A stretch of DNA of 64,000 nucleotides from Peribacillus acanthi. GTDB taxonomy: Bacteria > Bacillota > Bacilli > Bacillales > DSM-1321. The position numbers and the translations under genes were made by a program. A model generated the notes under the pieces. That model was not told the DNA's origin, did no database searches, and saw only the letters and a list, made by a program, of their open reading frames with translations. Below are positions 55,862-63,035 of this stretch, piece after piece. The stretch lies in the NCBI RefSeq assembly GCF_003073175.1, contig NZ_QBBX01000006.1, positions 110,096 through 174,095 of the forward strand, read 5' to 3'. Each line of letters starts with the position of its first letter. The first letter of the stretch is position 1.

Positions 55862-56944
55862 TCACAAACAGCCCCTTGGAACCCACCCAACTTCACCATT
55901 CTTTTTGATTAATACATATCCAGCGCAGCTGTCGTCTATGATGAATACTTGCTCTCCTTCTGCTACCGATAACAAAGTCGTGCTTAAATCATCTTTACAA
56001 TAGATTCCATCGTTTTTTTCAATAATATATTCATTTTTCACCCATTGTTGGATTCCTAAATTTACATTCTCGCATAATGTAAAGAAGTCTTGCTCAACGA
56101 GTTTCTTTAAATGGTAATTCGGGTAGGTGACAGTTCCAACATAATCTGATGGTGAATCAAAAGAGTATTGAATCAGTATCATTTCATATAGGTGGTCAAC
56201 ATATGTATTTGAGTAACAACCATTTTCAAATATCAAAGCATTCAACTGCCCATCTGTCTTTAATCGATTGCCACCATCTATACATATCATCTTTCTATCA
56301 AGATCGATCAGAGGATTGTTGTTACTAATTGAGGTTGGGCGATAATTGATGACTGGCCAATGCCCCACGATTACAGTTTTATCTGCGACATGACCTTTTT
56401 CATAAAAGGCTGGCAACGATAAAGCATTTTGCAAACTGGTTTCCTTCCAGTTTTCGTTTTGATCAATCCCAGCATGGATTATAATAAAGTCTTCTGTTTC
56501 GTGGGCAGCAGGTAGACTTCGCAGCCATTCAATTTCCTTCCAATAATGCTCTAGATAGAATGCACGCAAATCCTTAATAGACACAAAATCATCCAATACC
56601 TTCCCTTGTTCTGTAAGCAGTTCATTCAATAAGGACAACTTCTGCTTTTTCATATAATTGAGAATTCTATCATTCTCATCAAGTACATATTGAATCAAAA
56701 CATCACAATTTCCTTGTGAAACATGTACCTTTGCTGTTTGTTCCGTTAACTCCATTAGATATCGGATCACACCTAGACTATTTGGTCCTTTTTCACACAT
56801 ATCACCGTTTATGAAAAGTACATCTTGGTCGCTAAAATGAAGATTGCTTAACAATCTCTTTAAAAGCTCAAGGTCTCCGTGAATATCTGATGTGAAGATG
56901 ATTCTTTTTTCTTGGTTTAAATGAATGAATTTCGTGTTTAGCAT
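55862..56944 (-). CDS. Calcineurin-like metallophosphoesterase with C-terminal SH3-like domain
   Basis: The 360-residue protein has the phosphoesterase motifs IIFTSDIHGDLELLKRLL at the start, FINGDMCEKGPNSLG, VSQGNCDVL and later IIIHAGI and VIVGHWPV, giving a two-metal PP2A-like site. Residues about 300-360 form a separate module ending EQVFIIDDSCAGYVLI and VGWVPRGCL, an SH3-like pattern. There is no signal peptide. The start at 56944 follows GGGGAAAT; the frame is open upstream to 57043 but there overlaps a small membrane-protein gene. The substrate is unknown, and the SH3-like tail is unusual for this family. Confidence 0.8.
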   Translation of the reverse strand: MLNTKFIHLNQEKRIIFTSDIHGDLELLKRLLSNLHFSDQDVLFINGDMCEKGPNSLGVIRYLMELTEQTAKVHVSQGNCDVLIQYVLDENDRILNYMKKQKLSLLNELLTEQGKVLDDFVSIKDLRAFYLEHYWKEIEWLRSLPAAHETEDFIIIHAGIDQNENWKETSLQNALSLPAFYEKGHVADKTVIVGHWPVINYRPTSISNNNPLIDLDRKMICIDGGNRLKTDGQLNALIFENGCYSNTYVDHLYEMILIQYSFDSPSDYVGTVTYPNYHLKKLVEQDFFTLCENVNLGIQQWVKNEYIIEKNDGIYCKDDLSTTLLSVAEGEQVFIIDDSCAGYVLIKKNGEVGWVPRGCL

Positions 56945-56990
56945 CGATGGATTTCCCCTATTTTTTTCCTTTACTTGGCTTATCCAAGCC

Positions 56991-57098
56991 TCATACCTTT
57001 TCCCTCTTGAATACAGAAAGCACAATATAAATTCCGAGGACAAGTACCACTAACTTCAAAATGGATGTCATGACACCCATTAGTATAAGTAAACCCAT
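56991..57098 (-). CDS. 35-residue membrane protein
   Basis: A small ORF starts at 57098, nine bases after AGGAG, and encodes a product that is almost all one membrane helix (LLILMGVMTSILKLVVLVLG) with a basic tail FKREKV. It ends 46 bases before the phosphoesterase start on the same strand, in a different frame from it, so the two probably form an operon. No family recognised. Confidence 0.6.
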   Translation of the reverse strand: MGLLILMGVMTSILKLVVLVLGIYIVLSVFKREKV

Positions 57099-57259
57099 AT
57101 TCCCAACTCCTAGCGTCTGCCGTTTGCCTTAGGCACTTCCAATTTTTTAATGTGATTCAGAAAAGTAAATGTGAGATTTCGAGACTTAAAATAGTTTCAT
57201 TTGTTCTACACTTATTTCTTTATCATCCTAATTTCTTCAAACTATGCTCAACATAATTA

Positions 57260-57535
57260 TTACTTGATTTTTTTCCCCATTTTTTCCATTGGGATATTCA
57301 TTTTATGGTCTACACTTTTTTCCATATAACGAATAGCCTTGGATTCATACCCTGTTTTTTTATCTAAAAATGCACCACAATAATTACATACAATTTGAGA
57401 AGAGTTAATCATGTTGGAACAATTGTTACATAAAGTTTTTTTGTCCCTTCCAAAATGAACCTGTAGCCTTATCACGCAGTATACAGCTAAAGCTAAGAAA
57501 ATTAGAAATCCAACTATCATTAAATACAAATACAT
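57260..57535 (-). CDS. Small membrane protein with zinc ribbon
   Basis: The 91-residue protein has one membrane segment at residues 3-24, then a zinc-ribbon pattern CNNCSNMINSSQIVCNYCG (two CxxC knuckles) and a basic tail rich in Lys and Met. GAGGTGAGG precedes the ATG. Single-helix proteins with cytoplasmic zinc ribbons are common in Bacilli and mostly uncharacterised. Confidence 0.65.
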   Translation of the reverse strand: MYLYLMIVGFLIFLALAVYCVIRLQVHFGRDKKTLCNNCSNMINSSQIVCNYCGAFLDKKTGYESKAIRYMEKSVDHKMNIPMEKMGKKIK

Positions 57536-57623
57536 ATCCTCACCTCTTCATAGTTTTCCATCTTTTACTATTTACGAGGAGTCTAATTAAAGGTTTCATA
57601 ATTTTCTGTAACTTTATTATAAA

Positions 57624-57648
57624 TAAAAAACTGCCTAAAATGACAGCT
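57624..57648 (-). terminator. Terminator of murG
   Basis: On the minus strand CTGTC pairs with GGCAG around ATTTTA, followed by six T. Confidence 0.55.
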
Positions 57649-57659
57649 TTTCTTTTGAA

Positions 57660-58727
57660 TTATAGGAATTTCTCGATTTCATCTAGAAGCGTCTTTAATG
57701 CATCACCTTTATTGGAACGTATCATGTTTTGCTTGTATTCTTCACTTTTTTGTTGGAGCTTTTCTAAATGCGGAATCAATGAAACACTTGTTAGACTTTC
57801 TTCTTCTAACGTAAGTGCATACCCTTTTTCCTCAAAAGATTTTGCATTTAAAATTTGATCGCCTCTACTTTGCTGTTTGCTTAAAGGAATAATGAGCATC
57901 GGAATTCTTAATGCCAAAAATTCAAAAATTGCATTGGATCCACCACGTGTGATTACAACATCCGTTGCTGCCAAAATATCTGGAAGTTCTTCATGGACAT
58001 ATTCGAATTGTTTATAACCAGCGAGGTTAGTTAACGAGCTATCCAAATTATTTTTCCCACAAAGATGCACGATTTGGTACCTCTTAAGTAATGAATTCAA
58101 TGAAGCCCGGACTGTCTCATTAATTTTCTTAGCTCCGAGACTTCCTCCCATTATGGTAAGAATCGGTAGACGATTATTGAATCCTAGAAATCTTTTTCCA
58201 CGTTCTGCTGAACCTGCAAAAATCTCTTTTCTGATAGGTGAGCCAATCGCATGTGTTTTGTCCTTTGGAAAATACTTTTTCGTTTCGTCAAAAGAAGTAA
58301 AAATTTTAGTGGCAACCCTTTGTGAAATCTTATTTGCCAAACCAGGTGTCATATCACTTTCATGCATAAAGATTGGAATTTTCAATGATTTAGCCGCAAT
58401 CACCACTGGGACCGAAACGAATCCACCTTTAGAAAAAACCAAATTGGGCTTTAACTTCCTCAATACAGCTCGGGCTTCAATACACCCTTTTAGTACTCTA
58501 AACATATCCACCACATTTTCAAAATCGATATATCTTCTTAATTTACCACTGCTGATTCCATGGTAGGGGATGTTGATTTTTTGAATCAGTTCCTTTTCAA
58601 TTCCGTTTCTGGAACCGACGTAATGTAAATCCCAACCCTTATCCTTGATTTCGTCAATAATGGCTATATTTGGTGTCACATGACCAGCGGACCCTCCGCC
58701 CGTAAAAACAATCGTTTTTTCTGACAT
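57660..58727 (-). CDS. murG: MurG-type N-acetylglucosaminyltransferase
   Basis: The 355-residue GT28 enzyme begins TIVFTGGGSAGHVTPNIAII, the first G-loop, and has LVFSKGGFVSVPVVIAAKSL, HESDMTPGLANKI, ILTIMGGSLGAKKINE and ITRGGSNAIFEFLALRIPMLIIPL, the UDP-GlcNAc site. It adds GlcNAc to lipid I to make lipid II. GGAGG precedes the ATG at 58727; upstream in-frame codons are not needed. It stands alone, outside any dcw cluster, and may be a second MurG, as seen in some Bacillus species. Confidence 0.92.
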   Translation of the reverse strand: MSEKTIVFTGGGSAGHVTPNIAIIDEIKDKGWDLHYVGSRNGIEKELIQKINIPYHGISSGKLRRYIDFENVVDMFRVLKGCIEARAVLRKLKPNLVFSKGGFVSVPVVIAAKSLKIPIFMHESDMTPGLANKISQRVATKIFTSFDETKKYFPKDKTHAIGSPIRKEIFAGSAERGKRFLGFNNRLPILTIMGGSLGAKKINETVRASLNSLLKRYQIVHLCGKNNLDSSLTNLAGYKQFEYVHEELPDILAATDVVITRGGSNAIFEFLALRIPMLIIPLSKQQSRGDQILNAKSFEEKGYALTLEEESLTSVSLIPHLEKLQQKSEEYKQNMIRSNKGDALKTLLDEIEKFL

Positions 58728-58799
58728 AATGCCTCCAGATGCATTAGTAATTGGTCTTATTTCTATTCTACACACCTTTTGTACTATTACGAATAATAA

Positions 58800-58825
58800 T
58801 TGTAAAAAACAAAATCATTTTACAA
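58800..58825. promoter_or_regulatory. Inverted repeat upstream of murG
   Basis: TTGTAAAA and TTTTACAA are separated by 10 bp, a perfect 8-bp inverted repeat 73 bp upstream of the murG start. It may be an operator; the binding protein is unknown. Confidence 0.35.
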
Positions 58826-58936
58826 AAGTTCTACATATACTTATCTTAGTACCAGTTTCTATTTAGTTTCTCCTCCTTGATAGGCACATTTTATGTGTCT
58901 ATTTTATTTTGCGAAAATGAGACGAGACAAGTTCTC

Positions 58937-59476
58937 TCAATCATTCGGATTAATGATTGCAAGCACTTGATGGTCTTCCCAATTCCCATTGATTTTCACA
59001 TTTTTAATGGCCAATCCTTCTTTATGGAAGCCCGCTTTTTCCAACACTCGAATCGATCCGATATTGTGTGGCATGACACCAGCTTCTATCCTATGTAAGC
59101 TCAACTCATTGAAGGCATAATCCACAATTAATTTCGTGGCTTCTGTGGTGTACCCTTTTCCATTATGGTTTTTATCCAAAAAGTACCCAATGAATGCGCT
59201 TTGCAGCGAACCTCGAATGACCTGGAAAAGATTGATTGTACCGATCAAAGCATTTGTATCATTTAGGAAAATACCAAAATAGTAATCTTCATCTCTTTCC
59301 ATTCTTTCCGTAGCAGATTGTATTCTCTCCAATTGTCCTTCTAAAGTATAATAATCCGATTTCCTTCCCATTGAAAATTTTTCAAAAAACTCTCGATTTT
59401 CCACTTGTAATGTAAGTAAATCCTTGGCATCCTCTTTATTTAAAGCTCTAATATAAACGGTGGTTCCCTGTTTCAT
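58937..59476 (-). CDS. RimJ/RimL-type GNAT N-acetyltransferase
   Basis: The 179-residue protein has the GNAT_3 layout VYIRALNKEDAKDLLTLQ at the start, NALIGTINLFQVIRG, the acetyl-CoA loop DKNHNGKGYTTEATKLIVDYAF and HRIEAGVMPHNIGSIRVLEKAGFHKEG. These enzymes acetylate N-termini of ribosomal proteins or small molecules. GAGGAG precedes the ATG. The substrate is not known. Confidence 0.88.
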   Translation of the reverse strand: MKQGTTVYIRALNKEDAKDLLTLQVENREFFEKFSMGRKSDYYTLEGQLERIQSATERMERDEDYYFGIFLNDTNALIGTINLFQVIRGSLQSAFIGYFLDKNHNGKGYTTEATKLIVDYAFNELSLHRIEAGVMPHNIGSIRVLEKAGFHKEGLAIKNVKINGNWEDHQVLAIINPND

Positions 59477-59535
59477 AATTATTTCTCCTCTTTTTCACAT
59501 AAACAGTTTTTTCTAAAATGGAAACTTTATCTCAT

Positions 59536-59703
59536 TCAGAACCAGTCATCAAATATTGAAAAAAGTCCCCGCACTAAACGAAACAGCATTCTTGGAATGA
59601 AAGAGAGTATGCTGTATACAATTTGAAAAATGATGCTATCACGAATTTCATAAAGGACTCCCTTTAGAAAGCCATCTTCGCGTTCTTCTTTTTTATTTGT
59701 CAT
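59536..59703 (-). CDS. 55-residue amphipathic small protein
   Basis: This ORF starts at 59703, behind GGGAGGG, and encodes MTNKKEEREDGFLKGVLYE followed by a hydrophobic, Phe- and Arg-rich part (IVYSILSFIPRMLFRLVRG) ending FSIFDDWF. The C-terminal two thirds could lie on or in the membrane. It sits between the GNAT gene and a lipoprotein gene on the same strand. No family recognised. Confidence 0.6.
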   Translation of the reverse strand: MTNKKEEREDGFLKGVLYEIRDSIIFQIVYSILSFIPRMLFRLVRGLFSIFDDWF

Positions 59704-59742
59704 TAAATACAACCCTCCCTTTTAAATCAAGACCCATGTTTA

Positions 59743-60156
59743 TTATTCAGTCAATGCCTTACGTAGTTTGACCGCTAAGTCCTTCTCCAGCTGTCCGTAG
59801 TTTTCAATCGAATTATTACTAATAATCGTCGCTGAATCGTCCTTGTTAAACCAAATTCTATATTCAAACAAAAGCTCAGGCTGGTTTTTATCCCATTTGT
59901 AAAAAAGGGTTGCTTTAATATCTTCTCTCTTAGACATTTCTGCTTTTGCCTTCGACCAGCTAATATTATTAACTGCTTTTTTTATGGTTAATAAGCTTTT
60001 GGCATCTGCAATTAGGACTTCATCAGTATATTTTCCATCCGCTTCTACCTTCTGTACATCAACTCTTGAAATATCGTCTGGATCCGGCTGTTTCGGAGGA
60101 TTCTTTGTGCACCCAAACAGTATGATGATAGTAAGTATGAATACTGAAAAATATTT
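59743..60156 (-). CDS. Hypothetical lipoprotein
   Basis: The 137-residue product starts at 60156 (AAGGGGGCG upstream) with MKYFSVFILTIIILFGC, a lipoprotein signal with Cys at about 17. The mature part is small and mixed alpha/beta with WSKAKAEMSKREDIKATLFYKWDKNQPELLFEYRIWF. It has no recognised domain. It lies after the pst operon terminator, so it is a separate unit. Confidence 0.7.
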   Translation of the reverse strand, partial: KYFSVFILTIIILFGCTKNPPKQPDPDDISRVDVQKVEADGKYTDEVLIADAKSLLTIKKAVNNISWSKAKAEMSKREDIKATLFYKWDKNQPELLFEYRIWFNKDDSATIISNNSIENYGQLEKDLAVKLRKALTE

Positions 60157-60197
60157 CATCCATACGCCCCCTTTACAATATATTACCATTTACCTTT

Positions 60198-60236
60198 TAA
60201 AAAAGAAGAGGACCTTTTTCTTTTCAAGGTCCCCTT
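60198..60236 (-). terminator. Terminator of the pst operon
   Basis: On the minus strand AAGGGGACCTT pairs with AAGGTCCTCTT, followed by CTTTTTT. It directly follows pstA. Confidence 0.85.
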
Positions 60237-60246
60237 AAACATTTAT

Positions 60247-61140
60247 TTATCCTTTTAGTCGTAATTTTCTTATCCATAAAGGCAATCTTAATGTTGAACT
60301 GATTAACAAGATGATAAATACCAATATAGCGGCAGATTTATCTGCAATCTCTTTAGCATCCTCAACAAGAGCCTCCGACTGTACATACCAGAGATGAACA
60401 GGAAGTGTTGCTCCTTGTGAAAACAAATTGAAGTCCCACATTTTATCGGATGCACTCGTTCCCCCTGCTAATAGAATGACAGCAGATTCACCAAAGGCAC
60501 GGCATGCTGCCAGGCTGATTCCTGTAATAATCCCTGATGAAGCAGCTGGAATCACCACCCGCATGATTGTGTTGGACTTCGTAGCTCCTAGTGCATACGA
60601 AGCCTCCCTTAAATCTTGAGGTACGGCTTGAATTGCTTCCTCCGTTACACGTGTAATTATAGGAAGATTTAACAATGAAAGAGTGACTGCGGCACCAATA
60701 ACGGTGAGGCCAATCTCGAATACATCCACAAACAATACATATCCAAATAATCCGAACACAATGGAAGGAACGGAAGCTAAGCCTTCTACACATGTTCTGA
60801 TCCATTCTGTCATTTTGTTGTTTGGTGCATACTCGGCTAAATAAATGCCAGAACCGATGCCAATTGGAAGAGAAATCACCATGGCTATGAAAAGAACGTA
60901 GAAGGAGCAGAATAAAAATGGTCCAATTCCGCCTCCTGCTTCTAGTTCACTTGGGATTCCAATCAAAAAATCCAAAGAAATGAAGGATAATCCTTTAGAT
61001 AATATTCTTAGTAATAACAATAGAATAATTGATATAGCAAAAAGGGTAATCCCCCACAAAACATAAGTAAACACTTTATCAGCAAACCTATTAAATGCTC
61101 TATTCTTCGCATTTGTTCTAAATCTTGTATCTTTCATCAT
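60247..61140 (-). CDS. pstA: Phosphate ABC transporter permease PstA
   Basis: The 297-residue permease has six membrane segments, EGLASVPSIVFGLFGYVLFV near residue 130 and the EAA loop VPQDLREASYALGATKSNTI near 190. With PstC it forms the phosphate channel. The ATG overlaps the pstC stop. In most Bacilli pstB follows; here a strong terminator follows instead. Confidence 0.93.
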   Translation of the reverse strand: MMKDTRFRTNAKNRAFNRFADKVFTYVLWGITLFAISIILLLLLRILSKGLSFISLDFLIGIPSELEAGGGIGPFLFCSFYVLFIAMVISLPIGIGSGIYLAEYAPNNKMTEWIRTCVEGLASVPSIVFGLFGYVLFVDVFEIGLTVIGAAVTLSLLNLPIITRVTEEAIQAVPQDLREASYALGATKSNTIMRVVIPAASSGIITGISLAACRAFGESAVILLAGGTSASDKMWDFNLFSQGATLPVHLWYVQSEALVEDAKEIADKSAAILVFIILLISSTLRLPLWIRKLRLKG

Positions 61141-62066
61141 ACTTCACCTTTTGCACGAATTCTTCTTACAATCAATATCATGATGATTGAGATCATCAAC
61201 AGTAAAAAAGCCATCATGTATAATGCATAATTCCAAGTCGAGTCAAACTGCACATCCAAAATTTGCATAACAATATTACTTGTTAATACCGAAGTTGGCG
61301 TTAATAAGGTCTCTGGAAACTGGGCTGTGTTTCCGATGACCATGACGACAGCCATTGTTTCTCCAAGTGCACGTCCCATCCCTAGAATAATTGCCGTCAA
61401 AATCCCAGGTTTCGCCGCTGGTAGTACCACCTTCACAATTGTTTGAAAACGTGAACTACCAAGTGCATAACTAGCTTCTCTTAATTCACTTGGGACAGCC
61501 ATTATCGCATCATCACTAATTCTTGCGATCGTCGGTAAGACCATCAAGGTCAGGACTAAAGATGCAGCTAATAAACCATCCCCCATTATTGCACCAGTAG
61601 CATCCATTAATAAAGGGATTAGTATTGTTAAACCTAGATACCCATAAATGATGGATGGGATTCCAACCAATAAATCAAGTAGTGGGCGAATGACTCCCTT
61701 TAACCAACCCGGGGCTATTTCTACAATAAATATAGCTATAGCAAGAGAAATTGGAACAGCAATTACCATAGTCAAAGCAGTTAATGACAATGTCCCTATG
61801 ATAAATATTGCTGCACCATATTTTTCTGTGTAAGGATCCCAGGTGGTTGAAAAAAAGTACTCTGTGATGGACACATCCTTAAATACTAATAAGCCTGTTT
61901 TACCAATAAAAATAACGATAGATAATAATACTAAACCAAGTAAAAAGGCACTTATGAAACATAGTATCTTAAATACAGAGTTTGAAAGATACTTTGCTTT
62001 TATTTTTTTATGTAGTAAATGATTGACGGGTAAGTGAGTTTTTAATTCGTGTTCAAGTTTAGCCAT
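61137..62066 (-). CDS. pstC: Phosphate ABC transporter permease PstC
   Basis: The 309-residue permease has six membrane segments, LLVGIPSIIYGYLGLTIL near residue 135 and the EAA loop VPSELREASYALGSSRFQTI near 195. CGGAGG precedes the ATG. It is coupled to pstA by a four-base overlap and follows an intercistronic hairpin after pstS. Confidence 0.93.
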   Translation of the reverse strand: MAKLEHELKTHLPVNHLLHKKIKAKYLSNSVFKILCFISAFLLGLVLLSIVIFIGKTGLLVFKDVSITEYFFSTTWDPYTEKYGAAIFIIGTLSLTALTMVIAVPISLAIAIFIVEIAPGWLKGVIRPLLDLLVGIPSIIYGYLGLTILIPLLMDATGAIMGDGLLAASLVLTLMVLPTIARISDDAIMAVPSELREASYALGSSRFQTIVKVVLPAAKPGILTAIILGMGRALGETMAVVMVIGNTAQFPETLLTPTSVLTSNIVMQILDVQFDSTWNYALYMMAFLLLMISIIMILIVRRIRAKGEV

Positions 62067-62088
62067 AAAACCTCCGAAAATTAACTGA

Positions 62089-62113
62089 ATGCCAGCCCTA
62101 TTCGGACTGGCAT
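62089..62113 (-). other. Intercistronic hairpin between pstS and pstC
   Basis: On the minus strand ATGCCAGTCC pairs with GGGCTGGCAT around GAATA with no T-run. It probably raises pstS message over pstCA. Confidence 0.65.
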
Positions 62114-62145
62114 CTTTTATATGAGAGAGAGGGGAAAACCAGAGA

Positions 62146-63012
62146 TTATTTTACTTTACTGATTGGAACGAACTTTAATGTTTTTAATGAACCATTTTGG
62201 AATTTGCTGCTTTGCATATATTTGATAAATGCTGCTGCAGCACCTTTAGGCTCGCCTTTTGTTAAAAGGTAACCATAACCCCAAACCGTATATTTACCAT
62301 TGATTACGTTATCAACCGTTGCAGGGACACCATTGTAAGCCAAAGCCTTAATGTTTCCTTTTACATAAGCTAAGTCTGTGAAGCCAATTGCATTTGGATT
62401 AGATTCTACAGCTGAAGCCATCTCACCACTTTTTCCAACTTCTTTATAATTACCGCCAGACATGAAGCTTGAGCCTTTTAATGCCTTCATTTGATAGTTT
62501 ACACGTGTTCCAGAACCACTTTTTCGGTTAACAACCACGATTTCTTCATCCTTGCCGCCTACTTGCTTCCAGTTCTTAATTTTTCCTGAAAAGATGTCTT
62601 GTAGTTGTTTTGTAGTCAAGCTTTTTACAGGATTTTCTTTATTAACGATTGTTGCAAATGGGATAACCGCAATTTTATGTGCCTTTAGTCCGCTGAATGC
62701 TTTATACCCAGGAACTGATTGAGTCGCATCCCAGTCACATGCACCTAGAGTAGCAGACCCTTTCAATACTGATTGTGGACCAGCAATGGATGAAGAACCT
62801 GAAACGGAAATTGAAACTCTTGGATTTAGCTTTGTGAATTCTTTTTTAGCCTGGTTAGTCAACGGAAGAAGAGCTGTTGACCCAGCAATGACTACCTTAC
62901 CAGAAACAGATGCTGCTTCTGCTTTTTCGGTAAAACCACCAAAAGTTAAACCAACTGTTGCCACAACTGCCATAGTTGCAACCGATAAGCGTTTTAAAAG
63001 ATTGAACTTCAT
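62146..63012 (-). CDS. pstS: Phosphate-binding protein PstS (secreted, not a lipoprotein)
   Basis: The 288-residue protein has the PBP-like phosphate-binding features GSTALLPLTNQAKKEF near residue 45, SVSGSSSIAGPQSV, KSGSGTRVNYQM near 170 (the phosphate-binding Ser-Gly-Thr-Arg) and NAIGFTDLAYVKG. The N-terminus is a Sec signal ending EKAEAA with no Cys, so there is no lipobox; B. subtilis PstS is a lipoprotein. AAAGGAG precedes the ATG. It follows a propeller-protein gene with a 23-bp gap. Confidence 0.92.
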   Translation of the reverse strand: MKFNLLKRLSVATMAVVATVGLTFGGFTEKAEAASVSGKVVIAGSTALLPLTNQAKKEFTKLNPRVSISVSGSSSIAGPQSVLKGSATLGACDWDATQSVPGYKAFSGLKAHKIAVIPFATIVNKENPVKSLTTKQLQDIFSGKIKNWKQVGGKDEEIVVVNRKSGSGTRVNYQMKALKGSSFMSGGNYKEVGKSGEMASAVESNPNAIGFTDLAYVKGNIKALAYNGVPATVDNVINGKYTVWGYGYLLTKGEPKGAAAAFIKYMQSSKFQNGSLKTLKFVPISKVK

Positions 63013-63035
63013 GTTTGAAATCTCCTTTTGTAATA

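Noticed and set aside
58880-58915. Terminator TAGGCACA/TGTGTCTA on the plus strand
   Set aside because: The hairpin has a T-rich end only on the plus strand, where no gene precedes it; left unassigned.
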